DNA of 64,000 nt, taken from NCBI RefSeq assembly GCF_932276165.1, contig NC_063997.1:10001-74000 (forward strand). The letters run 5' to 3'. The first letter of the stretch is position 1, and each line of letters starts with the position of its first letter. This DNA comes from Plutella xylostella. Its lineage: Eukaryota; Arthropoda; Insecta; Lepidoptera; Plutellidae. Below the pieces are notes generated by a model. It did no database searches. It saw only the letters and a list, made by a program, of their open reading frames with translations, and was not told the DNA's origin. Positions 1 to 11,311 of this stretch are shown here, piece by piece. The position numbers and the translations under genes are program-made.

Positions 1-715
1 GCGTGATGAAATCTGCATGCTGTTAAAACAGCCTTAAAGCTTAGTTACATTATGATATTGCAAGATAGCTAGATGTTTCCAATCTAACATGTCTGCAACT
101 GCATACCTTAGCATTATAGTTATGGTTTTGTGTTGAAAAATGGGGGTTAAAGTGAAAAAAATCAAGTACGAGCGTAAACATCCTCCAAATTCGACAAAAT
201 GTGTTCAGCTTGATGTTCCGCTAAACATTATATTAAAACTCGATAAATAACTTCACTAGCTTGACTACGAATATTTTTCTTCATCTTCCTAATTGCAACC
301 AAGCGTAAATTGTTGCTTTTATCTAGATTATCCTTATAATTAATAAGAAAATTCAAAAAAACAGCCAACCGCCTATTGACATAAAAATTGTTATGACTTT
401 TATGTTTCTTTTCTGATGGTGCCAGGCTCCTGAAAATTTTAGTTCCTCAAACATTAATTTCAGGACTTTATAGTTTCACTGTAGGTAATAGGTACTCGTA
501 TGAATAAACCAAAACTGCATAAGTTTGATGCTTAAAATAAACATTTATAAAAGAGTATTCTGCCATTGCCATACAAGTCTTGGCTCTATGAAGCCATGAA
601 AATCATTATAGTCAAGTACCTATCTTGGTAGTCTTGGTACTTATTTGTCAACTTTCATCTAATTTAATACCACCATGGCATGTTATTGGGTAGGTAAAGT
701 TGGGTAGGAAAATAA

Positions 716-751
716 TTTTAAGGCGAAGCGAAGCTTGCGGGCAACAGCTAG
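716..751 (+). mobile_element. Helitron-type 3' end fragment
   Basis: Ends in GCAACAGCTAG after the AAGGCGAAGCGAAGC motif, the same terminus as the longer copies at 7113-7283 and 50455-50662. Only the 3' end is recognisable. The CTAG end followed by T fits Helitron termini. The family assignment comes from recalled lepidopteran repeats. Confidence 0.5.
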
Positions 752-752
752 T

Positions 753-942
753 AAACAGAGTAAACTATAAAGTCCAAAGTAAAGAAAACGAAAGTGGATT
801 CTAACTAATTGTTAATTAGGCTACAGGAGGGAAAAGGACTCAAAAGGAAACAGAGTAAACTATAAGGTCCAAAGTAAAGAAAACGAAAGTGGATTCTAAC
901 TAATTTTTAATTAGGCTACAGGAGGGAACAAAGAAACAGAAA
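753..942. repeat. 95-bp tandem duplication (2 copies)
   Basis: A block starting AAACAGAGTAAACTATAA at 753 recurs at 848 with only a few differences. Each copy holds AACGAAAGTGGATTCTAAC and ends near GGCTACAGGAGGGA. A related single copy lies near 20400-20460. It is probably a duplicated end of an older repeat. Confidence 0.75.
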
Positions 943-1044
943 CAGACATACATACATACAAACATACAATCGAAAAACATTACCCTCCTCCTTCGGCAGT
1001 CGGGTAAAAACTGTATTTAATGGAACTATTATATTTATTTTTGA

Positions 1045-1482
1045 AAAATTTATTGTGAAAAAAATGAAATAGAGTATATTGGGCGAATGGGAAAAAAAGG
1101 TTCAAAGCCAAGACCCATCCGGGTAACATTCACAACATTCGGCAAAAAAATAGTGATCCTGCAGAACAAAAAATTATTAGAAGGAACGGGAGCATACATT
1201 AAGGAAGATTATCCCCCAAAAGTCCTAGAAACCCGAAAATTGCTTATACCTGAGCTCAACGAATATAGAAATAAGGGTACTAAGGCTATTCTGAAATACG
1301 ACAAGCTCATTGTAATAGAAAAACCTAATAATAAAAGAGCACATTCAGCTAGCCCAAGCGACAAAAGTGACCTAGAGAGACCAAATATAGCAAACAAAAA
1401 TACCAACCCAGGTCAAATCTCGAAAAAAAAAAAAAAACAAAAACATCAAGTCCTGTGTCAAAAACATGGACCAGCAATATAA
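1045..1482 (+). pseudogene. LINE ORF1 fragment, N-terminally truncated and frameshifted
   Basis: The frame is open from 1045 with its first ATG at 1087 (131 codons from there). The part around GKKGSKPRPIRVTF...YIKEDYPPKVLETRK resembles the C-terminal nucleic-acid-binding domain of LINE ORF1 proteins. A run of about eleven A at 1426-1436 shifts the frame, after which it stops at 1480-1482. The downstream Ser/Asn/Lys-rich continuation lies in another frame, ending near 1631. The N-terminal part is missing because the element is 5'-truncated, so this copy is unlikely to make a normal ORF1 protein. Confidence 0.65.
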
Positions 1483-1664
1483 AACAAAATGCTAACAGTA
1501 GCTCCTTGACATCATACCTTACAAAAGGCGCAAAAAATAATAAAATAAACTCATCAGACAATGCGGACACAAGCAAAGAAAAGCACAAGCAACAATCGTT
1601 GCATAACAAGACTATAAATGGAGAAAATTAACAACTACCAAGGGCACCTAAGCATGGAAAAACT

Positions 1665-4658
1665 ATGGAAATCATACAAAATGATACCTTGAACCTGGAC
1701 GGGTCACACAACACACAAACTAACTACCTTACCAAAGAAAACAGAAAAAATCTGCTCCCAATACGGGTGGTCGCCGCGGGAGTTTACGACCAAAACCCTC
1801 CATATAATGAAGGAGATAAAGGAACATATCAAAACAACCACAAAAACAATACGTTAAAAATATGTACATACAATATAAGGTCATTAAAAGCCATACATCG
1901 TATATTAGAACTAGAGCACGCGTTAAAAAATCTCATCTGGGACATAATTGGACTCTCTGAAGTTAAAATAAATACCGAAAAAATATTAGAAAAGCAAGAT
2001 TACATCCTTATGTACAGAGGTGACCGAAAAGGAAAAAATGGAATTGGATTTATGGTTAAATCCGCCCTAAAGGGCTATATCACCGACTTTAAGACATATT
2101 CCGATAGAGTCGCAAGATTAGACATGAACTTTGGAAAAACAACCCTGAATATAATACAAGTATACGCCCCACAAAGTAAGATGAAAAAGGATTTAGAAAA
2201 AGAAGTTGAATCTTTTTACAAACAGGTCGAAGAAGCACTTCTTGAAACAGGGAATGACACCATAGTAATGGGTGACTTCAACTCTAAAATAGGATGGCCC
2301 TTAGAAGAAGAAAAATCGATTTGTGGGCCGTATGGATACGGTGAGAGAAACAGTAGAGGTGTTTTGTTAATGAACTTTTGTTTCGAAAATAAGCTTCAAA
2401 TCACAAACACTCTATTTAAGAAACATCAAAAGCAAAAATGGACATGGAAGTCTCCAAATGGTGAAATAAAAAATGAAATAGACTTTATACTTGTAAAAAA
2501 CACACAAAAAACTCTAAATAATGAAGTGATTGGGACAAAATTTTCATCAGACCACAGACTAGTAAGAATTACATACGATATCAATCAAATATGTAAGAAA
2601 AGTAGAGCAAAGTTCGGAATCAAGAAAAAAGATTTCACTTCAATTGAATCAAAGTACCTTGGAATCGTTGCAAAGGATCAATTTACATATAATGATGATG
2701 AACCTATTGAAACAAACTATAAACACACCTTGACCAAAATTAAGGAGAGCCTTACAAAACTACCAAGTACAACACAACATCATTATAACAACAATATAAT
2801 TACTGAAGACATAGAGTCCATGATAATGGAAAGAAACACCCTAAAAAATGTAAGTAACAGGACATTCGAACAAAGGAAACGTCTTAAAACGCTACACAAG
2901 AAAATAGCCAAAAAAAATATTCGAAATAGACAAAAAAGGAGACTCGAACTTTTAGAAAAAGAATTAGAAGAAAAAAGTTCAACCAAACGCAGTCTAAAAC
3001 AATTTAATGGAGGCAAAGAGTGGGTGAAATCACTGAAGAATGCCAAAGGGGATAAAACGTCCAATAGAAAAGACATAATAAAAACGGCAACAGACTTCTA
3101 TGAACAACTATACTCGAAAAATAATACAACAGAAGAGATAATAGCACATCAAAGAATATCAGAGACTATTCCATGTATCTTAAACCGCGAGGTAGAGTGG
3201 GCAATAAATAAACTGAAAAAAGGAAAAAGTTCAGGAGAAGATAATATCACAAACGACGCCATATTAGCGATGATAGAGCCTTTGGTACCGCACTTAACAA
3301 AGCTCTTTAATGAAATTTTAGAACAAGTAGTGATTCCCGAAGACTGGAGCAACTCATTAATAACCCTACTGTACAAAAAAGGGGACCCTAATGTAATCGA
3401 TAACTATCGACCTATATGTCTACTGGCAGTCCTCTACAAAGTTTTCTCGTCGGTTATACTGAACAGGATAAGCAAAAGTCTAGATGAACAACAGCCTCGG
3501 GAACAAGCCGGTTTCAGAAAGGGCTACTCAACTTTAGACCACATATTCACGATAACACAAATAATAGAGAAATACAACGAATATAATAAGACACTATACC
3601 TAGCGTTCGTAGACTATACTAAAGCTTTCGATTCAATCTCACACGATTTTCTCTGGAAAAGCCTGGCTCAGCAAGGAATACACCAAAAATTTATAAACAT
3701 AGTCCAAACTATATACAAAAATAGTTCAGCCAAAATAAAACTGGAAACGATTGGAACAAGCTTCGTAATTCATAGAGGGGTAAAACAAGGCGACCCGCTT
3801 TCACCTAAACTATTTACAGCGGTACTAGAGCATATCTTCAGAAACCTGAAATGGGAAGAATATGGTATCAACATCAACGGCGAAAAACTCACGCACCTAC
3901 GCTTTGCAGATGACATAGTAGTAATCTCTGAAAGTGCGGAATATCTGCAACAAATGCTGATGACGCTTGACAATGAGAGTAGCAAAGTTGGGCTACAAAT
4001 GAATACGACCAAAACAAAAATTATGACAAATGGAGAGCAAATCCCAATAACAATATCATCTGGATCAATCGAATATGTAGACGATTACATCTACCTCGGC
4101 CAAACAATATCTTTTAGCAATGCCTTAAACAAAGAAATAGACAGGAGAATAGCGTTGGCCTGGAAAAGATACTGGTCACATAAAGAAATATTCAAGAGCA
4201 ACTTGCCAGTCCACTTGAAGAAGAAGCTGATGGATAACACCATTTTACCAACCCTAATTTATGGATGCCAGAGTTGGGTACTTACAAAAGAAGTTATTAA
4301 AAAAATCTCGGTATTCCAAAGAGCTACAGAGAGGTCACTTCTAAACCTTAAACTAAAAGATAGAATCAGAAATCTGGACATAAGAGCTACCACAAAAATC
4401 GTTGATGCAGCTTCCACAGTCTGTAAACTTAAGTGGAAATGGGCCGGTCATATCGCTAGAGCTACAGATGGACGATGGAGCGAACGTGTCCTGCACTGGC
4501 TCCCCAGAGATGGCCGCAGACTAGTGGGAAGGCCCAAACAACGCTGGTGCGATGATATAGTCGAGGTTGCCGGACACACCTGGACGAGAACGGCCCAAGA
4601 GAGAAAGACCTGGAAATATATGGAGGAGGCCTATACCCAAGCACGGGTGCCCAAATAA
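1665..4658 (+). CDS. LINE ORF2: endonuclease-reverse transcriptase
   Basis: A 997-residue uninterrupted protein. Residues ~65-320 form an exonuclease/endonuclease/phosphatase domain: CTYNIRSL, GLSEVKI (catalytic Glu), QVYAPQS, MGDFNSKIG, NEIDFILV and SSDHRLV (terminal Asp-His). Residues ~540-810 form the reverse transcriptase, with YRPICLL, AGFRKGYST, FVDYTKAFDS, GVKQGDPLSP and the catalytic LRFADDIV box. The C-terminal ~180 residues (WAGHIAR, GRPKQRW) are the usual RTE tail. The product would nick DNA and prime reverse transcription at the target. No stop or frameshift is visible, so the copy looks young. ATG at 1665 is the first Met of the frame, 34 nt after the likely original ORF1 stop. 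Confidence 0.88.
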   Translation: MEIIQNDTLNLDGSHNTQTNYLTKENRKNLLPIRVVAAGVYDQNPPYNEGDKGTYQNNHKNNTLKICTYNIRSLKAIHRILELEHALKNLIWDIIGLSEVKINTEKILEKQDYILMYRGDRKGKNGIGFMVKSALKGYITDFKTYSDRVARLDMNFGKTTLNIIQVYAPQSKMKKDLEKEVESFYKQVEEALLETGNDTIVMGDFNSKIGWPLEEEKSICGPYGYGERNSRGVLLMNFCFENKLQITNTLFKKHQKQKWTWKSPNGEIKNEIDFILVKNTQKTLNNEVIGTKFSSDHRLVRITYDINQICKKSRAKFGIKKKDFTSIESKYLGIVAKDQFTYNDDEPIETNYKHTLTKIKESLTKLPSTTQHHYNNNIITEDIESMIMERNTLKNVSNRTFEQRKRLKTLHKKIAKKNIRNRQKRRLELLEKELEEKSSTKRSLKQFNGGKEWVKSLKNAKGDKTSNRKDIIKTATDFYEQLYSKNNTTEEIIAHQRISETIPCILNREVEWAINKLKKGKSSGEDNITNDAILAMIEPLVPHLTKLFNEILEQVVIPEDWSNSLITLLYKKGDPNVIDNYRPICLLAVLYKVFSSVILNRISKSLDEQQPREQAGFRKGYSTLDHIFTITQIIEKYNEYNKTLYLAFVDYTKAFDSISHDFLWKSLAQQGIHQKFINIVQTIYKNSSAKIKLETIGTSFVIHRGVKQGDPLSPKLFTAVLEHIFRNLKWEEYGININGEKLTHLRFADDIVVISESAEYLQQMLMTLDNESSKVGLQMNTTKTKIMTNGEQIPITISSGSIEYVDDYIYLGQTISFSNALNKEIDRRIALAWKRYWSHKEIFKSNLPVHLKKKLMDNTILPTLIYGCQSWVLTKEVIKKISVFQRATERSLLNLKLKDRIRNLDIRATTKIVDAASTVCKLKWKWAGHIARATDGRWSERVLHWLPRDGRRLVGRPKQRWCDDIVEVAGHTWTRTAQERKTWKYMEEAYTQARVPK

Positions 4659-5055
4659 TTAACTCTAAATTATAAATGCATGTTTATTTTGTTAGTGAAT
4701 TAATTATCATATTAATTTTATCTTACACTATTAATTCAATGTATTAATTTAAAATACAATTGTCTGACATTCTACAGTATAAATTTTATTTAATGCATGA
4801 CTATTTTGTTAGGTTAGACAATTAATAATATCATTTATAATCTTATCATATACTATTAATTCAATTATTCACCTAAAATACAATTATCCGATATTATAAA
4901 CTGTTAATTCAATGAAATCTTATTTGTTAATTTATAAAATGTGTATGAATTTGTAAACTAATTTTAAGAATTATTGCAACTTTGATATTATTATCTTTTA
5001 CTTTGTTTTGGGAATAAAGGCTATATTATTATATTATTATTATTATTATTATATT

Positions 5056-5405
5056 TATTTAGGGACAAATCCGTTAAAAAACGGTATTTTATTTTTAAAA
5101 CGTATGTAAATGTAAGTAAATAACTGACAATGATAAAAATCGCGCATTGGACTTGTATCATTTCTGTTAATGACGCTCCATTGCACGCATATTCAATATC
5201 AATTATAACGACTCTGCCGCGCCCGTCGTCGCGTCGTCGGTGACAAGAAACGTAATTTTTTCTTTTGACTTTGACAGATCACTTTGTTTATTGTTACTGT
5301 TAATAAAGTTCACAATGGGTTATCGTAGCATATCACGAACATTAATTTTAAATTTGCTTTATTCTTCCATTTATTTTAGAAACTCTCTTTAATCTACACA
5401 CCATA
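5056..5405 (+). promoter_or_regulatory. Upstream region of SHMT
   Basis: Contains a short CpG-rich patch at about 5214-5240 (CCGCGCCCGTCGTCGCGTCG) 170-190 bp before the likely SHMT start codon. The left part (5056-5150) resembles the repeat around 20480-20570 and so is repeat-derived. No TATA box stands out. Promoter role is inferred from position only. Confidence 0.35.
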
Positions 5406-8400
5406 ATGAATAATAGATTTTTAAATTTGTGTTTTTGTGATATAAGCCGGAGATTTCAACAATCCTCAGTAAAAAATCATAAATTTGTTGTTTGCAATGT
5501 ACAAAGGAATATCAGCCTTCAGGTAAGCCTATTCATTGCAAGTTCCTTTCCTTTTTTTATTATTTTGTTGATTGATAGCGCGCCTTTTAGTAGCACGTGA
5601 AACTTTAATAAACTAAGGTTAGTTTACTTTTTTAACTCGCATTTTCTATAATTACCAAAGGTAAGTGTTAAGCATCCTTTCCTTGTATAATTTTTGAATT
5701 ACATACTAAAAGAGTGTTTCTATTATGAAACTTGAAATGTTCGAACCAACTAAGAACCGCTGAGAAACACCAGTTCTCGAGTGAAGACCAAGAATGAGAG
5801 GAAACATTGTCCAGCAGTGGACGATTACAGTATAGTTAGTCAATAAATGTAGTAAATAATATACTTACTTCAAAGAGTAAAAAATTCAATAACTGAGGAT
5901 GTTATACATGGTAATGTTTTTTTATAAACACCACCTATTCCTAGTTCTATGTGGAATCTAGAAGTTAATTTTAATAGCTTTAGCTGTTTCTGGTGGAAAT
6001 GCAAGTAACTTTTAGCCCATGTTACATTCATAGATGTTTTTAGTATAAGTTTAAACTTCTGGTGTGGTCTTTAACCGCTATGTAGCTTCTGACTCAATTA
6101 TTTGTTTTTCATGTACAGCTTGTACCAAATAATTAGAAAGTCCTGAAGCTTGCAACTATAACCCTTTTGTAGCTTTAACTATACTAACTATTATAGTACT
6201 TAAATACTAAATATTCTAGTACTTAACAACCTTTACATTCTTTCAAAGAATGGTGGTTGGTTAGTTTGACAAGGTACCTACAAAAGTGCAAACTTCAGGA
6301 CTACCTATCTACACTTTCAAGGCATGAAAAATTTCCAACCAAAAAATGCCCATAGCAAGTGTACTTGTTTGGACCAAACTGTAAACTCATAGTTGAAGAT
6401 ACTGCTAACAAGCCGAACCTTTAAATATGATGTATTTTTTCATCATTCTGATGAAACAAGCAAGGTCAACAATTGCTAGTGATTGGTTTATCAAGATTCC
6501 CGCTGGGGGTCGCAGGGTCATCTCGAGGCCACTGTGGTCACTTTACAACACTGTTCATAAACTTCATATCATTTCAGTTTCGTTTCAACCACCACTGTAT
6601 TGGTTGTGTAATAAAGAATTAAATTTATTTGCAGAACTTCAATTGCAAAAGGAGTATCCACACTTCATCAACAATGAACAGCCACATGACAAGCAACCTG
6701 TGGGAGTCGGACCCGGAGCTGTTTGGGCTCATCAGCTCGGAGAAGGCTCGGCAGCGCGCCGGCCTCGAGATGATCGCGTCCGAGAACTTCACCTCCCTGC
6801 CCGTGCTGCAGTGCCTCGCCTCCTGTCTGCACAACAAGTACTCCGAGGGCATGCCCAACCAGAGGTGACTACTGTAGATATTCAAAACAACCCCACAACT
6901 ATTCCCCTTGTTCTTCATTATTCATTTGTAGTCAGCAAAAGGTATTAATGCCTAACATTCATCTATCAACCACCCATATGAGTCTTAGCAGCTATGGTGG
7001 CATACATAATATATCTCTTTATAAATAAGAGCATGCTGTTGATTCTCCATAAAAATAATAAGTAATAATACATAATCTCTTGATGACTTAATTTTAAAAG
7101 AAGCCTGTCTAGCGAAAGTAACTGTCTGTTTGTTACTCTTTCACGGCAAAACTACTGAACGGATTTGAATGAATTTTGGTATACATATGGTCTAGACCCT
7201 GGGAAAGAACATAGCAACTTTTTATCCCGGAATTCCCATGGGAAAACTCTTTAAGGCGAAGCGAAGCGCGCGGGAACAGCTAGTATTATATAAATTACAT
7301 TATATTATAACATCCTGTTACCAAGATGATTATGTTATTTACCATGTATGAAAGTATTACCATGCTTGGTTTTCAGATACTATGGTGGAAATGAATTTAT
7401 AGACGAAATTGAACTACTGGCTCAGAAGAGATCTCTGGAGGCGTACCGGCTCAGCGCGGACCAGTGGGGGGTCAACGTGCAGCCCTACTCTGGTCAGTTC
7501 CGCAACATTTCCAGACATCATTTCAAATAATACATTTTATGCTAAGAGAAAAGAGGATGCCTTTTTGCCCAGCATAGATACAAACAGACTTACAGACCCA
7601 AACATGCTAATGTGATCATCATGTATTGTGTTTATGTCTGTTTCAAATTTCACTTTGTCTTTTAAAAAGATTGACTCTTTAGTTTCTTGCCTCGGGAGAC
7701 AAAGAACATTTTCCGAATGAATAGTAGCTTGTAAAATATTGAGGTTCATCAAAAGAATTTGTATTTAACGTGTGTGTGTGTGTGTGTGTGCGTGTGCGCA
7801 GGGTCTCCGGCGAACTTCGCGGTGTACACGGCGCTGGTGGAGCCGCACGGGCGCATCATGGGCCTGGACCTGCCCGACGGCGGCCACCTCACGCACGGCT
7901 TCTTCACCTCCACCAAGAAGATCTCCGCCACCTCCATCTTCTTCGAGAGCATGCCCTACAAGGTCAGCCCACACTACTTGTTCTCATCGTGTTACCTAGC
8001 ATTACCAATTCATATTTTATTTTATGATCTTTAGATAAAGCAGTGGTATAGGATAGTGGTAAATATTTATTACGGTACCAAAACACCATTAAGTAATTTA
8101 TATAAACATATTTTAGGTAAGTTTACTCTTAGACAATTGTCTAACGATCTATCTGAAGAAAACAAAACACCCTGTTTGTATTGATCTAATTAGGTACTTA
8201 TGTTAATGTAATGTGTTGTTTGCCAAAGTAGTAAGTAGTGAGATAGCGGTCAGGTATGATGTAACAGATAGCGGCGACCTCTGCCCCACTGATACGACGC
8301 GGCTCCGCAGATAATACACGGCCCACTGTTGTGGATAATACGGCCATGTTGTTAAATAATAAGCCCCCACCTACGTCAAAACTTACAATGGTTGTTTATA

Positions 8401-10745
8401 ATACGTCCACACCACATGTTATGTGTAAATTAAACAAGTATGCAGGCACCTATATATCCACTTACGCGTAACTGGGCTAACTTATGCTTCTTAATCCTTG
8501 GTAGAACCAATGTTTATTTCTATCAAACCCAACATGATTTCGAAGATTTGATGTCAAAATCTGTCAAATTTCGCTTTGAGCACTTGTTAAACATTGTTTA
8601 AAGTTTTTTGTGGTAGCACAGTAAAAGTTTTAGGTACAGCGGATTGAACTGACGCATTAGTACAAGTAAGGCCATCAGACTTTACAAAAATAGACCAGTT
8701 TCTACACTAACTTCCAGGTTGTATAAGTAAAAAATAATCCCGGTATTTCGACGAGAATGTTAGGAAAAATATAATGTAATGTTGAAACGACGAAAGTATA
8801 ATGTTGTTGTTGTTGACGGCCCGGTGCACCTTTAGGATTTTTTAAAAAATAAACTAGAAGTGATAAAAATTTCGGAGTTTTACTAAAGTGTTTAAAATTA
8901 CGAAAACTATAAGATTTTGCAAAAAAACCGAGATGACACAAAAATAGGGTTCATAAAACACTGTGCGGTGTCCGCAGGTGGACCCCCGCACGGGGCTCAT
9001 CGACTACGACGCGCTGGCGGCCAGCGCGCGCCTGTTCAAGCCGCGGCTCATCATCGCCGGCGTGAGCTGCTACTCGCGCGTGCTGGACTACAAGCGCTTC
9101 CGCCAGATCGCGGACGACAACAACGCGCTGCTCATGGCGGACATGGCGCACATCTCGGGGCTCGTGGCGGCCGGCGTCATCCCCAGCCCCTTCGAGCACT
9201 GCGACGTGGTCACCACCACCACGCACAAGACGCTGCGCGGCCCGCGCGCCGGCGTCATCTTCTACCGCAAGGGCGTGCGCTCCGTCAAGCCTAACGGAGA
9301 CAAGGTACACAACACTTAGTAATCTATTGTATTCTAATCAATATCCGACCCAAAGGTCCCCAGGACCATGCTGAACTGCCTAGGAGACCCTCTGCATGAG
9401 ATATGAGATATGCCCCCGAGCGGAAGTCAAGGCCATGGTTCCTCAAGCGGCGATTAAAAGCCGAGCTATTCAATGGCCGATTGTAGCACGTCATTGTCAT
9501 TTAGATTATTGAAAGGGTATTAAGATTGTGTAACATCGTCGGTCGGCAGGTGCTGTACGATCTGGAGTCGAAGATCAACGCGGCGGTGTTCCCGGGGCTG
9601 CAGGGCGGGCCGCACAACCACGCCATCGCCGGCATCGCCACCGCCATGCGCCAGGCCGCCACGCCCGAGTTCAAGCAGTACCAGACACAGGTACCAATAT
9701 ACACACACCGATACATGTAATGACACCGATATTAAGTACTTAGCTATATTTTGATAAACAACCCAACCCAAACCTTAGCACTCTGCTCAACACCAAAGGT
9801 TTAGGTACAGAAAGAAAATGCTATTAGGATTAAAGTACATGTTAATTTGATGTGCAATAAAGAATAATGGTGTTGTGTGTGGTGTGCAGGTGGTGAAGAA
9901 CGCTCAACGGCTGTGCGCGGGGCTGGCGGCGCGCGGGCTGGTGGTGGCGGCGGGCGGCACGGACATCCACCTGCTGCTGCTGGACGTGCGCGCGGCGCGC
10001 GGGCTGGCGGGCGCGCGGGCCGAGCGCGCGCTGGAGCTCGCCTCCATCGCCTGCAACAAGAACACCGTGCCCGGCGACACCTCCGCGCTCAACCCCAGCG
10101 GCATCCGCCTCGGTACGTGCCACACTACTCACTTCAACCTGGAAAAAATAGAATAAATTAAGTAATATGCAGTAATCCTTATCCAGTCTTTATCAATGGG
10201 AAGTTTTCTGGCAAGTTATAAAAAGTTCACTCAATCATAGAATCTTGATAAAATATGCAATAAAAGAATGCAGTGCTGTAATCAGTAGTAGGAAGGTTTT
10301 ACTAACGCCATCTATGATTTAGTTCCTTTTTTATAAGGCAGAAAAGCACAAGCGCAAAACGTCAAAAAAACCACCGATTTAGTTAACTACAAAAACTCAA
10401 CTAATGGTTTAGAATTCAGTCCACTGGCGAACGCTCCAAATGTAGCAACTGGAGCGTTGGCCGGCGGCGGCGTGTAGAGCTCGCTGACGTGTGTCTTTGT
10501 GTGCAGGCACGCCGGCGCTGACCACGCGCGGGCTGGTGGAGGCGGACATGGACCGCGTGGTGGAGTTCATCGACCGCGCGCTGGTCCTGGCGCGCGAGGC
10601 GTCGGACCGCTGCGGCCCGCGCCTGGCAGACTTCAACAAGGAGCTGCAGGAGAACCCCGACCTCCGCGCGCGCCTGGCCGCGCTGCGCGACGAGGTCGAG
10701 GCCTACAGCCGCCAGTTCCCGCTGCCCGGATACGATACCTACTAA
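5406..10745 (+). CDS. SHMT: Serine hydroxymethyltransferase, mitochondrial form (517 aa)
   Basis: Converts serine and tetrahydrofolate to glycine and methylene-THF, using PLP. Exons: 5406-5522, 6635-6864, 7377-7492, 7802-7962, 8978-9304, 9550-9690, 9890-10112, 10507-10745; all junctions are GT-AG and phases join. Residues 1-52 (exon 1 and start of exon 2) are basic with one acidic residue, like a mitochondrial presequence. The core shows NKYSEGMPNQRYYGG, QPYSGSPANFAVYTAL, MADMAHISG (Asp263, His266) and VVTTTTHKT with the PLP lysine at Lys292, then GGPHNHAIAG. It ends LPGYDTY. An in-frame ATG at 6674 (Met53) lies just before the conserved core and could start a cytosolic form. Exons 3-8 are extremely GC-rich; exons 1-2 are less so. 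Exon 1 is the least certain part (phase and leader composition only). Confidence 0.93.
7113..7283 (+). mobile_element. Non-autonomous Helitron-like element, 5'-truncated
   Basis: Lies in SHMT intron 2. It shares TTACTCTTTCACG, AAACTACTGAACGGATTTG, TTTTTATCCCGGAATTCCCA and the terminal GGGAACAGCTAG with the copy at 50455-50662, and is followed by T as expected for a Helitron 3' end. The conserved 5' part (ATATTATAAATGCG) is missing. Confidence 0.6.
7769..7800. repeat. (GT)n microsatellite at a 3' splice site
   Basis: An almost pure GT run leads directly into the CGCAG acceptor of SHMT exon 4, so this dinucleotide repeat takes the place of the usual pyrimidine tract. Confidence 0.9.
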
Positions 10746-10904
10746 AACTTACATATTTATAGCATAGCCATTCCAACAACTATTCTGAAAAAAGTGATAT
10801 CCTGTCTCGATACATCATGATATTGTTACATTTATAAGTAAAATGTATTTTTCTATTATAAGAATCTCTAGCACATAAGTGATATACATACATGTTGACT
10901 ACGT

Positions 10905-10910
10905 AATAAA
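10905..10910 (+). terminator. SHMT poly(A) signal
   Basis: AATAAA about 160 nt after the SHMT stop codon, followed by T-rich sequence. It is the first canonical hexamer downstream. Confidence 0.6.
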
Positions 10911-10977
10911 TATTTTTTGATTATCTTTATGTATTTTTATAATGGCAATTGGCTTTGTAAATATAAATACGTAGTGC

Positions 10978-11220
10978 CTACAGCGTCACTCCACCTTTAG
11001 AAACTGTACGAAATATGCGTTTTGGTTTCCTTTGTACATTAATGAAGCCATTTTTGCCATCTCCATCTGTCTCGTTGCTCGGCGGTCTCGGCCGCTTCCC
11101 CATCGAGCGTTCGACGTTCAGCTTTTGCATAAGTATAACTAGATCCCCTTCACAATCATTAGACAACGACTGAAACTCTTCGCTCTCGCTAGAACTAGAA
11201 GGGAATTTGGGGAAAAACTA
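10978..11220 (-). other. Orphan open frame, possible terminal exon or repeat relic
   Basis: On the minus strand an open frame of about 80 codons runs from an acceptor-like ATACATAG at ~11221 to a TAG at 10978. The predicted peptide is Ser/Glu-rich, then Lys/Arg-rich (NVERSMGKRPRPP, NVQRKPKRIF). An in-frame TAG sits exactly at the acceptor-like junction, so it reads as a last exon, not a whole gene. I found no partner exon upstream (higher coordinates) before the repeat at 11312. Function not recognised. It would be convergent with SHMT. Confidence 0.25.
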
Positions 11221-11311
11221 TGTATAACAAATAAATGTTACAATCGTCAATAACAGCGACGATGACAAAATTAAATTAAACTTTTGTTTAGAAAAATTTG
11301 ATTAGAGACGT

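Larger units (their letters stand above)
1..1044. other. Intergenic, repeat-derived sequence
   Basis: No coding region is supported here. The stretch is AT-rich and holds pieces of dispersed repeats: a Helitron-type 3' end at 716-751, a 95-bp tandem duplication at 753-942, and a CCTCCTCCTTCGGCAGTCGG module at 981-1010. The last module recurs at 37461-37490 and, inverted, near 48668-48698, so it is a dispersed family terminus and not unique sequence. Confidence 0.6.
1045..5055 (+). mobile_element. RTE-type non-LTR retrotransposon (LINE), 5'-truncated
   Basis: The element carries the end of an ORF1 frame, a complete-looking ORF2 with apurinic-type endonuclease and reverse transcriptase, a ~370-nt AT-rich 3' UTR, and a terminal (ATT)n tail at about 5025-5055 instead of poly(A). 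Short microsatellite-like tails are usual in the RTE clade. The 5' side breaks off inside ORF1: the ORF1 frame opens just after a stop at 1042-1044. I saw no clear target-site duplication. Clade placement rests on the ORF2 C-terminal pattern (KLKWKWAGHIAR...GRPKQRW) and the tail. Confidence 0.8.

Noticed and set aside
8951..9310. Minus-strand and alternate-frame ORFs over SHMT exon 5 and other GC-rich exons
   Set aside because: GC-rich codons leave few stops in any frame; only the SHMT frame has family motifs and matching splice phases.
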